DNA from: Lachnospiraceae bacterium | Lineage (GTDB): Bacteria > Bacillota > Clostridia > Lachnospirales > Lachnospiraceae | NCBI GenBank assembly: GCA_015057635.1 | Contig: SVEB01000026.1 | Location: 1 to 56,370 of the forward strand | Length of the DNA stretch: 56,370 bases | Direction: 5' to 3' | Shown here: one piece after another, positions 1 to 7,976 of the stretch | Numbering within the stretch: position 1 is the first letter of the stretch | Layout of the letters: every line of letters starts with the position of its first letter | Notes under the pieces: model-generated | Database searches by the model: none | Seen by the model: the letters and a program-made list of their open reading frames with translations, nothing else | What the model was told of the DNA's origin: nothing | Position numbers and translations under genes: made by a program

Positions 1-1955
1 CTATGAAAGACTGGGCAATTGAAAGAGGGGCAACACATTATACTCACTGGTTCCAGCCTATGACAGGCATTACTGCTGAAAAGCACGACTCCTTTATTAC
101 ACCGGCAGAGGCTGGCAAGATTATGATGGAGTTCTCCGGAAAAGAATTAATCAAAGGTGAACCAGATGCTTCTTCTTTCCCATCTGGCGGATTAAGAGCT
201 ACTTTTGAAGCAAGAGGCTATACAGCATGGGATTGTACCTCACCTGCTTTCTTAAGAGAAGATGCAGCAGGCGTTACGCTTTGTATTCCAACTGCATTCT
301 GTTCTTATACAGGAGAAGCGCTTGATAAGAAAACACCGTTACTTCGTTCCATGGAAGCAATCAGCAAGCAGGTAGTGCGTATTTTAAAATTATTCGGTCA
401 TGGCGATGTGACAAACGTATCCTGTTCCGTAGGTGCTGAACAGGAGTACTTCTTAGTAGACAGAGAAAAATACCTAAGAAGAGAAGATTTAGTGTTTACA
501 GGCCGTACCTTATTCGGCAGCATGCCTCCAAAAGGACAGGAATTAGACGATCATTATTTCGGTTCCATCAAAGAACGTATCGCTGCATTTATGAAAGAGT
601 TAAACAATGAACTCTGGAAGCTTGGCATCTTAGCTAAGACTCAGCATAATGAAGTGGCACCGGCTCAGCATGAGATTGCACCTATTTACACTACAGCAAA
701 TATCGCAACTGACCATAATCAGTTAATTATGGATACAATGAAGAAAGTGGCAACCCGTCATGGTCTTGCATGTCTTCTCCATGAGAAGCCATTTGCAGGC
801 GTAAATGGTTCCGGTAAGCATAATAACTGGTCTATGGTAACCAATACAGGCAAGAACTTATTAGAGCCAGGAAAGACTCCTCATGAGAATATCCAGTTCT
901 TATTATTCCTTGCAGCTATCTTAGAAGCAGTGGATGTACACGCAGATTTATTAAGACTTTCCGCATCCAATCCGGGAAATGATCACAGACTCGGTGCAAA
1001 TGAAGCGCCTCCAGCTATCATTTCCGTATTTGTCGGCGAACAGTTAGGCGATGTATTATCTCAGTTAATTGAAACAGGTGAGGCAACAAGCTCGAAACAG
1101 GGCGGCAAGCTAAGCACCGGCGTACATACGCTTCCAGAATTGAAAAAAGATGCTACTGACAGAAACCGTACTTCACCATTTGCATTCACAGGCAATAAGT
1201 TCGAGTTCAGAATGGTTGGCTCTTCTGCATCTATTGCAGATGCAAACGTTGTATTAAATACAATTGTGGCAGATGTGTTATGCAATATGGCAGACGAGTT
1301 AGAAAAGGCAGAAGATTTTGATTTAGCCGTACATGATTTAATTAAGAAGACCGTAACTGAACACCAGAGAATCGTGTTCAACGGAAACGGTTATTCCGAA
1401 GCATGGGTAGAGGAAGCAGCTAGAAGAGGACTTCCAAATATCCGTTCTATGGTAGAAGCGATCCCTGTGTTAGCAACAGAAAAATCCATTGCTTTATTTG
1501 AAAAGCATAAGGTTTTCTCTGAAACAGAGTTAAGAAGCCGTGTGGAAATCAACTACGAGGCATACTCCAAGGCTATTAATATTGAAGCGAAGACTATGGT
1601 TGAAATGGCTTCCAGAAAGTTCATTCCGGCTGCTATTAAGTATACAAGCGAGCTTGCAGGTTCTATTAATGCGGTTAAGATGGCTTGCCCAGAAGCAGAT
1701 CTTTCTGTTCAGACAGAGTTATTAGTACAGACTTCCTCTTTATTAGCTGATGCTAAGAAGGCTCTTACTGCTTTATCTGCAGTGATCGCAGAAGCAGGAG
1801 AGAAAGAGGAAGGCAAGGAAGCAGCTGAATTCTTCCACTTCACTGTATGCCCATCTATGGAAGCTTTAAGACGTCCGATCGATACCCTCGAAACGCTCGT
1901 CGACAAGTCCCTCTGGCCAGTACCAACTTACGGAGACCTGCTCTTCGAAGTCTAA
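1..1955 (+). CDS. glnN: Type III glutamine synthetase, 5' end outside window
   Basis: ATP-dependent synthesis of glutamine from glutamate and ammonia in the cytoplasm. The visible 650 residues carry type III features: the WFQPMTG segment near the start, EKHDSFI, the catalytic-core stretch [11 protein letters not shown], the [12 protein letters not shown] segment, GSGKHNNWS and NRTSPFAF. Family members are about 690-730 residues, so roughly 50 N-terminal residues lie upstream; the Met at base 3 is internal, not the start. The frame is open to the window edge. It is followed by a decayed long palindrome (PAL1) whose A/T-flanked stem could terminate transcription. Nitrogen control, if any, would lie upstream and cannot be seen. 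Confidence 0.95.
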   Translation, partial: MKDWAIERGATHYTHWFQPMTGITAEKHDSFITPAEAGKIMMEFSGKELIKGEPDASSFPSGGLRATFEARGYTAWDCTSPAFLREDAAGVTLCIPTAFCSYTGEALDKKTPLLRSMEAISKQVVRILKLFGHGDVTNVSCSVGAEQEYFLVDREKYLRREDLVFTGRTLFGSMPPKGQELDDHYFGSIKERIAAFMKELNNELWKLGILAKTQHNEVAPAQHEIAPIYTTANIATDHNQLIMDTMKKVATRHGLACLLHEKPFAGVNGSGKHNNWSMVTNTGKNLLEPGKTPHENIQFLLFLAAILEAVDVHADLLRLSASNPGNDHRLGANEAPPAIISVFVGEQLGDVLSQLIETGEATSSKQGGKLSTGVHTLPELKKDATDRNRTSPFAFTGNKFEFRMVGSSASIADANVVLNTIVADVLCNMADELEKAEDFDLAVHDLIKKTVTEHQRIVFNGNGYSEAWVEEAARRGLPNIRSMVEAIPVLATEKSIALFEKHKVFSETELRSRVEINYEAYSKAINIEAKTMVEMASRKFIPAAIKYTSELAGSINAVKMACPEADLSVQTELLVQTSSLLADAKKALTALSAVIAEAGEKEEGKEAAEFFHFTVCPSMEALRRPIDTLETLVDKSLWPVPTYGDLLFEV

Positions 1956-1989
1956 TATGAGAAAATTCCCTCGTGCGTTAGTCGGCGGC

Positions 1990-2115
1990 GTGAGGCAAGC
2001 GTTTGGCGATGTTCGGACGCAGGACGGATAAAGACGCAAAAATCCCCGATTATCAGACATTTAAAAGACAAAATATCTGATAATCGGGGATTTTTGCGTC
2101 TTGTTCTAGAAACGG
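1990..2115. repeat. PAL1, decayed long palindrome / likely terminator
   Basis: A near-perfect inverted repeat (core 2033-2100) with the shared centre CAGACAT...ATATCTG, bordered by AAAAA on the left and TTTTT on the right, so it can act as an intrinsic terminator on either strand. The conserved left box GTTCGGACGC is present at 2011-2020. The facing right box and outer arm are degenerate, so this looks like an old copy. It lies just after glnN. Confidence 0.85.
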
Positions 2116-2243
2116 AAGGAATGCAAAAACGAATGGTTTATGGTAGGGTGAAATAATGAAAAAGAAAAAAATACAATTTTTATATATTTTTCCGCACATC
2201 GGTAAGAGGTGGGACGTTATACATAGTGAAAGGAGGAATTCTG

Positions 2244-2708
2244 ATGGCATTGGATATGGAGGAGCAGTATGACCGGATTTACCGCTACTGTTATTTTAAG
2301 CTTAAAAATGCATATTTGGCAGAGGATGTTACGCAGGAGACCTTCCTTCGGTTTCTGGAATGCGACAATTATAAGGATGCTGGACGGCCGCTGGCGTTTT
2401 TATATACGGTTGCCAGGAATCTGTGTGTGGATGAGTTTCGGAAGAAACGGATGGAGCAGCTTCCGGATGAAATGCCAGGAGATAATGAGGAGGATGCAAT
2501 GGTGTGTTCTCTGTCCGTTCGGATGGCAATGGAACAGCTGACAGAAACAGAACGGGAGATGGTCTTATTAAGGTATGTGAACGAGGTACCGGTTTCTGTG
2601 ATCGGAGCGATGTACCAGATGTCTAGATTTGCTTTGTACCGGGAAATGAAACGGATTTTAAAGAAGCTTGAAAGGGGGATTTCAGATGAGACAGGAAAGA
2701 AAGGATGA
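2244..2708 (+). CDS. ECF-type RNA polymerase sigma factor
   Basis: Small sigma-70 family factor of 154 residues with region 2 (EEQYDRIYRYCYFKLKN, then AEDVTQETFLRF) and region 4 (LTETEREMVLLRYVNEV with the following helix-turn-helix). It should direct RNA polymerase to a small regulon, probably including its own operon. The ATG at 2244 is chosen because AAAGGAGG lies just upstream; a GTG at 2226 would sit before that ribosome site. The 3' end overlaps the next membrane gene by 23 bases, so the four genes to 5290 look co-translated. No conventional anti-sigma factor is encoded; the next membrane protein is the only candidate for that role, by position. Confidence 0.88.
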   Translation: MALDMEEQYDRIYRYCYFKLKNAYLAEDVTQETFLRFLECDNYKDAGRPLAFLYTVARNLCVDEFRKKRMEQLPDEMPGDNEEDAMVCSLSVRMAMEQLTETEREMVLLRYVNEVPVSVIGAMYQMSRFALYREMKRILKKLERGISDETGKKG

Positions 2709-3384
2709 ACTGAAGCTTTTTTTTGAGGCACCAAAACCGCTAAGAAAGCGGGAGTTTTTACGGAAGATGAAACCGCAGAAGATTAGCATGTTACAGATGA
2801 TGAAGGTGCAGGTTTCGTATTTGCCAAAGTGGATCTGGGTTTTCTCGGTAACTGTTTTTTTAGGAGCAGGAGTGGCAAGTCGATTTGGAGCAGAACAGAT
2901 GCTTGGAGCGGTTTTTGCAATGATTCCATTTTTAGTGATGGTTACGGTTGCGGGAAGCATTCGCTCGGTTTTATATGGCATGAGCGAACTGGAGATGACG
3001 GCACGCTTTTCTTTAAAGAGTGTGCTTATGATCAGAATGGAGATTTTAGGAATAGAAAACTTAATTCTGCTGATTGGAATAGCTTTTTTAAGCGGAAGCG
3101 GAATATTACGGAATATGCTCTATATGCTTTTGCCTTATCTTATGACAGCCGCAGGAGGCTTTTTGATTATGAGAAAGTTTGCTTCAAAGGAAGGAACTTA
3201 TCTGTGTGCAGGTTTCTCAGCAATGATCAGTCTGATTCAGCTGATTGGATTTGAAAAGTATCATTGGATTTACGAGGCAAGATATATTGGAGTATGGGGG
3301 ATGGCAGTAGCAGTGTTTTTCTATTTGACGATGCGGGAAGGCTATCGGACCATTAAAATGGCGGAGGGATTGGCATGGAGTTAG
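2686..3384 (+). CDS. Multi-pass membrane protein of sigma/ABC module
   Basis: 232-residue membrane protein of unknown function. The N-terminal 40 residues are basic and cytoplasmic-looking (EAPKPLRKREFLRKMKP), followed by about six hydrophobic segments (for example WIWVFSVTVFLGAGVA, AVFAMIPFLVMVTVAG, LILLIGIAFL). No catalytic motif was recognised. The ATG at 2686 follows AAAGGGGG; a TTG at 2668 is possible but precedes the ribosome site. It overlaps the sigma factor upstream and the ABC ATPase downstream (10 bases), so it belongs to that unit. It may sense a signal or regulate the sigma factor, or be an accessory transporter subunit; both are inferences from position. Confidence 0.8.
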   Translation: MRQERKDELKLFFEAPKPLRKREFLRKMKPQKISMLQMMKVQVSYLPKWIWVFSVTVFLGAGVASRFGAEQMLGAVFAMIPFLVMVTVAGSIRSVLYGMSELEMTARFSLKSVLMIRMEILGIENLILLIGIAFLSGSGILRNMLYMLLPYLMTAAGGFLIMRKFASKEGTYLCAGFSAMISLIQLIGFEKYHWIYEARYIGVWGMAVAVFFYLTMREGYRTIKMAEGLAWS

Positions 3385-4076
3385 TGGTAGATCGATTAAC
3401 AAAACAATATGAGAATAAGATCGCGGTTGACAGGATCTCACTGCGGTTTCACAAAGGGGTCTATGGACTGTTAGGTGCAAATGGTGCAGGAAAAACGACT
3501 TTTATGAGAATGCTTTGTGGGATTTTGAATCCGACAGGGGGGACGATTTCATTTGATGGAATTGATGTAAAGAACGAGGAGTATCGGGATGTACTTGGAT
3601 ATCTTCCACAGGATTTTGGATATTATCCGAACTTTACGGGAATGGATTTTCTTCTTTATATGGCAGCATTAAAAGGACTTGGAAAACGACAGGCAGTAAG
3701 AAAGGCAAAGGAGTTGTTAAAACTGGTCTCGCTGGAGGATGCTGGGGGAAAGAAAGTGAAGACTTATTCTGGTGGCATGAAACAGCGTCTTGGAATCGCG
3801 CAGGCACTGCTAAATGATCCTAAAATTCTAATTCTTGATGAACCGACAGCAGGACTTGATCCGAAGGAGAGAGTACGGTTTCGAAATCTGATTGCGGAGC
3901 TTGCAAAGGACAGCATTGTGATTTTATCCACGCATATTGTTTCGGATGTGGACCGGATCGCGGATCATATTTTGATGATGAATCAGGGACAGTTGGTATT
4001 TCAGGGGACAAGAGATGATATTGAGGGGGATTTGGAGGAATTCTATATGAAAGAGTTTGGAGGTGAGGAGCAATGA
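3375..4076 (+). CDS. ABC transporter ATP-binding protein
   Basis: 233-residue nucleotide-binding subunit. Walker A is GANGAGKTT near residue 35, the Q-loop region is YLPQDFGYYPNFTG, the signature is YSGGMKQRLGIAQALL, Walker B is ILILDEPTAGLDP, and the switch His is in STHIVSDV. The overall pattern is that of ABC-2 exporters of antibiotics or lantibiotics. It pairs with the permease starting four bases before its stop (ATGA overlap). The substrate is unknown. Control probably comes from the sigma factor at the head of the operon. Confidence 0.93.
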   Translation: MELVVDRLTKQYENKIAVDRISLRFHKGVYGLLGANGAGKTTFMRMLCGILNPTGGTISFDGIDVKNEEYRDVLGYLPQDFGYYPNFTGMDFLLYMAALKGLGKRQAVRKAKELLKLVSLEDAGGKKVKTYSGGMKQRLGIAQALLNDPKILILDEPTAGLDPKERVRFRNLIAELAKDSIVILSTHIVSDVDRIADHILMMNQGQLVFQGTRDDIEGDLEEFYMKEFGGEEQ

Positions 4077-5290
4077 AAGGAATGGGTGTGCTAGTACAGT
4101 TTGAGATTAAGAAGATCCTGAGAAAGAAAAGTACCTGGATTACGCTTACTTTGCTCATTATCTTCCAGCTTGTTTTAAGCTGTTCTAACTATTTCGGGTC
4201 TATGTATGTGAACGGAGAGTTTTTAGAGACTCATGCAGAGGCGATTTCCATTGAACAGAAAAATGGAAGGGCATTGTCAGGAGAAAAGATTGATTCCAAA
4301 CTCCTTTTAAAAATGCAGGAAGCATATGCACATATTAAGGGGCAGACATCAGAGGAATATTTGGGAACGGATACGTATAATAATGTTGTGCGTCCTTATG
4401 GAGGCATCAAAAGGACGGTTGTAAGCATCACGTCTGAGGCGGGACTTGATTTCTTGACGGTTCGGGAAGAAGAGTTTTATCAGGCAAGAAAAGATGTGAC
4501 AGCAATGTGGTGGGAAGCAAACCGGTTGACGGAAGGTGAGAGACAATACTGGATGAATGAAGAGGAGCATCTTTTAAAACCATTTGTATATCAGTATGCA
4601 GATGCGTATGACAATCTGCTTGAAATGACCGGCAGCTACATAATCTGCATGCTGGTGACGTTCTTTCTTGCAGTCTGCATAAGTGGTGTCTTTGCAGAAG
4701 AACATGTAAAAAGAACAGATCAGCTTATTTTATGCACGAAGAATGGAAGAAGGAAACTTTATTTTGCCAAATTGATAGCAGGAGGCATTATAACGTTTGG
4801 GACGACGGCTCTTTTCGTAGCAATTGTCATAGGATGCAATTTTGCCATTTATGGAAGTGATGGCTTTACGGCTATGGTGCAGGTTGTATGTTTGCCATGG
4901 TATTCCGGAAATATGACAATGGGGCAGGCATTTCTTATTCTGACAGGACTTTTGTTTCTAGCCCTAATTTTAATCGGGATTCTGGCAATGGTTCTTGGAG
5001 AATTACTCAAAAGCAGTATGGCGGCAATGGCGATTCTGATCGCTGTTACATTCTTGGCAAGAATCATATCCATCCCTTATATGTTTAGAGGTCTGTCGCA
5101 TGCATGGAATTTCATACCGATCAATTTATTAAAGGCGGATCAAGGCTTTTTTGATCCAAGACTTATTTCTGTATTTGGAGTATTTCTTACAAACTGGCAG
5201 TTTGCACCGTTTTTATATCTGACACTCGGAATTCTGATTGTATTTATCGGAAAAGGTGCATACTGTAAGTGTCAGGTTAAGGGAAGATAG
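4073..5290 (+). CDS. ABC-2 type transporter permease
   Basis: 405-residue permease partner of the preceding ATPase. One transmembrane helix (around residues 22-42) is followed by a large extracytoplasmic region of about 140 residues and then five or six helices (for example YIICMLVTFFLAVCISGVFA and LIAGGIITFGTTALFVAIVI). That single-helix, big-loop, helical-bundle layout is usual for ABC-2 exporters. Its start overlaps the ATPase stop. No substrate-binding lipoprotein accompanies it, which also argues for export rather than uptake. The roughly 200-base gap downstream carries the promoter of the next gene. Confidence 0.88.
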   Translation: MKGMGVLVQFEIKKILRKKSTWITLTLLIIFQLVLSCSNYFGSMYVNGEFLETHAEAISIEQKNGRALSGEKIDSKLLLKMQEAYAHIKGQTSEEYLGTDTYNNVVRPYGGIKRTVVSITSEAGLDFLTVREEEFYQARKDVTAMWWEANRLTEGERQYWMNEEEHLLKPFVYQYADAYDNLLEMTGSYIICMLVTFFLAVCISGVFAEEHVKRTDQLILCTKNGRRKLYFAKLIAGGIITFGTTALFVAIVIGCNFAIYGSDGFTAMVQVVCLPWYSGNMTMGQAFLILTGLLFLALILIGILAMVLGELLKSSMAAMAILIAVTFLARIISIPYMFRGLSHAWNFIPINLLKADQGFFDPRLISVFGVFLTNWQFAPFLYLTLGILIVFIGKGAYCKCQVKGR

Positions 5291-5342
5291 GGCAAAAAAC
5301 TCAATTTGAAAAAGTAAAATATAGGGCGCGCAGAAAAATCAC

Positions 5343-5370
5343 TTGCAAAATAATCAATTTTCGGTAAAAT
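5343..5370 (+). promoter_or_regulatory. Putative sigma-A promoter of the ABC-F gene
   Basis: TTGCAA and TAAAAT separated by 16 bases, about 130 bases before the ABC-F start codon. The leader between promoter and gene (5371-5498) is unusually long but I could not fold it into a recognised attenuator. Confidence 0.5.
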
Positions 5371-5498
5371 AGTAGTAGCGTGAGCGGGCAGATGGGTAAG
5401 ATGGCTTTGCTCAGAGAATGTATGTTTAGATAGAAATTTAAGACCCAGAAAGAGAGCGCGGCAATCGGGATCTCTTTGAAGAAAGGCTAGGTATAAAT

Positions 5499-7124
5499 AT
5501 GATTCAAGCAAGTAATGTAACACTTAGATTAGGCAAGCGTGCTTTATTTGAAGATGTTAATATCAAATTTACAGAAGGCAACTGTTATGGTTTAATTGGT
5601 GCGAATGGTGCTGGTAAATCTACATTTTTAAAGATTCTTTCCGGACAGATTGAACCAACTAAGGGGGATATCATTATCACTCCAGGACAGCGTTTATCTT
5701 TCTTACAGCAGGATCATTATAAATATGATGCGTATGATGTTTTAAGCACTGTTATTATGGGTAATAAGAGACTTTATGATATCATGAAAGAAAAAGATGA
5801 AATCTATGCAAAAGAAGATTTCACAGAAGAAGATGGTATCAAAGCAAGTGAATTAGAAGGTGAATTCGCAACATTAAACGGTTGGGAAGCAGAATCTGAT
5901 GCAGCGACTCTTTTAAATGGTCTTGGTATTGAGACTGATTTACACTACAAGATGATGAGTGAACTTGATGGTGCAGAAAAAGTCAAAGTATTATTAGCAC
6001 AGGCGTTATTCGGTAACCCTGATATCTTACTTCTAGATGAGCCTACTAACCACTTAGATTTAGAAGCGATCCGCTGGTTAGAAGAGTTCTTAATTAACTT
6101 TGATAATACGGTTATCGTGGTATCCCATGACCGTTACTTTTTAAATAAAGTATGTACTCATATTGCGGATATCGATTATGCTAAGATTCAGCTTTACGCT
6201 GGTAACTATGATTTCTGGTATGAATCAAGCCAGTTAATGATCAAACAGATGAAAGAAGCAAATAAGAAGAAGGAAGATAAGATCAAGGAATTACAGGAAT
6301 TCGTTCGTCGTTTCTCTGCGAATGCTTCTAAGTCCAAACAGGCTACTTCCAGAAAGCGTGCTCTTGAAAAAATCGAATTAGATGAAATCCGTCCATCAAG
6401 CAGAAAGTACCCATATATCGATTTCAGACCAAATCGTGAAATCGGTAATGAAGTTTTAACAGTAACCAATCTTTCTAAGACAGTGGATGGCGTAAAGGTT
6501 CTTGATAACCTTTCCTTTATCATCAACCGTGGTGATAAGGTAGCGTTTGTTGGTTCCAATACAATCGCAACTACTACTTTATTTAAGATCTTAGCAGGTG
6601 AATTAGAACCAGATTCCGGTGAATTCAAATGGGGTATCACAACGACTCAGGCTTACTTCCCTAAGGATAATACAAAGGACTTCTCTGGTGAAGAAATCAT
6701 TGTTGACTGGTTAATGCCATACTCTCCAGAAAAGGATGTTACTTATGTTCGTGGTTTCTTAGGCAGAATGTTATTCGCAGGCGAAGAAGGTGTAAAACAG
6801 GTTAAAGTATTATCCGGTGGTGAACGTGTGCGTGTTATGTTATCCAAGATGATGATCATGGGTGCTAACGTTTTAATCATGGATGAACCTACTAACCACC
6901 TTGATATGGAATCGATTACTGCTTTAAATAACGGTTTAATCAAGTTTAGCGGTGTATTATTATTTACTTCTCAGGATCATCAGTTTATCCAGACAACTGC
7001 TAACCGTATCATGGAAATTACAGATAACGGCTTAATCGATAAGATCTCCACTTACGATGAATACCTCGATAGCGATATCGCTGCTCGTAAGCGTCAGGCA
7101 GTATCTGTTGTTACAGAAGACTAG
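5499..7124 (+). CDS. ABC-F family ATPase, YbiT/YkpA-like
   Basis: 541-residue soluble protein with two ABC domains joined by a basic linker (around residues 240-310, KQMKEANKKKEDKIKELQEF) and no membrane part, as in ribosome-associated ABC-F proteins. Domain 1 has an intact Walker A (G34-K40-S41) and Walker B (LLLDEPTNHLD) but a degenerate signature (LDGAE at 156-160). Domain 2 has a broken Walker A (GSNTIATTT at 352-360, Thr in place of Lys) but an intact LSGGE at 438-442. So one composite ATP site is canonical and the other is damaged on both halves. Probably a translation factor; antibiotic protection is possible but not shown. It is transcribed alone and followed by PAL2. Confidence 0.9.
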   Translation: MIQASNVTLRLGKRALFEDVNIKFTEGNCYGLIGANGAGKSTFLKILSGQIEPTKGDIIITPGQRLSFLQQDHYKYDAYDVLSTVIMGNKRLYDIMKEKDEIYAKEDFTEEDGIKASELEGEFATLNGWEAESDAATLLNGLGIETDLHYKMMSELDGAEKVKVLLAQALFGNPDILLLDEPTNHLDLEAIRWLEEFLINFDNTVIVVSHDRYFLNKVCTHIADIDYAKIQLYAGNYDFWYESSQLMIKQMKEANKKKEDKIKELQEFVRRFSANASKSKQATSRKRALEKIELDEIRPSSRKYPYIDFRPNREIGNEVLTVTNLSKTVDGVKVLDNLSFIINRGDKVAFVGSNTIATTTLFKILAGELEPDSGEFKWGITTTQAYFPKDNTKDFSGEEIIVDWLMPYSPEKDVTYVRGFLGRMLFAGEEGVKQVKVLSGGERVRVMLSKMMIMGANVLIMDEPTNHLDMESITALNNGLIKFSGVLLFTSQDHQFIQTTANRIMEITDNGLIDKISTYDEYLDSDIAARKRQAVSVVTED

Positions 7125-7130
7125 TTAATT

Positions 7131-7376
7131 GGATGTCTGTCCACCCCACTGTAAGAGAGAGGGTGGCAGATGTGCATGGATAGTTCCGTGTTCGTTACAA
7201 GCTCGGACAGAAATGTAAAAATCCTCGATTATCAGACATTTATAAAATAAAATGTCTGATGATCGAGGATTTTTTTTCGTTTCTGTCCGCCTTGATTCCG
7301 GACACTGGGACTATCCATGCACGTTTGCCATCCCTGCCTCTTGCAGTGGGAGACGAACAGACATCCGTCCTTGCAG
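7131..7376. repeat. PAL2, 246-base palindromic element
   Basis: Full-length member starting six bases after the ABC-F stop. The outer arms begin with GGATGTCTGT and end with ACAGACATCC and match over most of about 55 bases. The boxes are TGTTCGTTACAAGCTCGG (left) and CCGCCTTGATTCCGGACA (right), facing with CAAG opposite CTTG. The inner stem is AAAAATCCTCGATTATCAGA with a T8 run on the right, so it can end transcription in either direction. Confidence 0.88.
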
Positions 7377-7811
7377 GGGATAGCAAGAATCACGGCAAGA
7401 GACGCGAAGGGAGTGAGAGAAGCAAGAAAGGCGAGGAGATCGAAAAGAGAATGAAGGGCGCGAGGAGGACAGCAGGTGAGATGGTGGAGCGTGGGGAAAA
7501 ATCAAGGCGTCTATGGAGGAAAAAAGGTAGGATGTTTGATCATGAAGACAAAATAAAGATAGCGATGAAGGAAGTCAGGTAAGATGTTGGGGAATAAAGA
7601 GAGAACAGAGATGTTCAAGGGAAAAAGGAGGAAAGTCAGAAGTGAGATTGGGGAGCATAGTAGGCAGTGAAATTAGAAGGATAGATAGAATTTAGAATGA
7701 TAATGGGGAGAAAGAGGGAAAAGAAAAAAGTGCTATGGGAGAAAGAAAAAAACAGATGTCACATAAAGTCGAAATGCAGGGAAGACATGCGGTGGCCTTC
7801 CATAAAATACA
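7377..7811. other. Gene-free, purine-rich intergenic stretch
   Basis: The plus strand is strongly enriched in A and G between about 7380 and 7770. A 107-codon open frame overlaps PAL2 and this stretch but has no ribosome site and a low-complexity Arg/Lys/Glu composition, so I do not call it a gene. No RNA element was recognised. Confidence 0.5.
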
Positions 7812-7840
7812 TTGACTTATTACGTATTAATGGTTAGAAT
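7812..7840 (+). promoter_or_regulatory. Sigma-A promoter of the GH13-like gene
   Basis: TTGACT and TAGAAT with a 17-base spacer, about 135 bases upstream of the start codon at 7977. Confidence 0.65.
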
Positions 7841-7976
7841 AGTAAGAGATATATTAATTTAGAAAATCATAAAATTATGTGACGGATATAAAATTTTTCA
7901 ATAGATTAAACATAAACTTATCTTTTGTAAACTTAGAAAAAAGGTACAGGCTAGATGTGTTGGAACGGAGGTAAGA

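Noticed and set aside
1061..1381. Minus-strand open frames opposite glnN
   Set aside because: They are antisense shadows of a well-supported gene and lack start signals.
7259..7582. A 107-codon open frame after the ABC-F gene
   Set aside because: It begins inside PAL2, has no ribosome site and reads as Arg/Lys/Glu-rich low-complexity sequence from a purine-rich strand.
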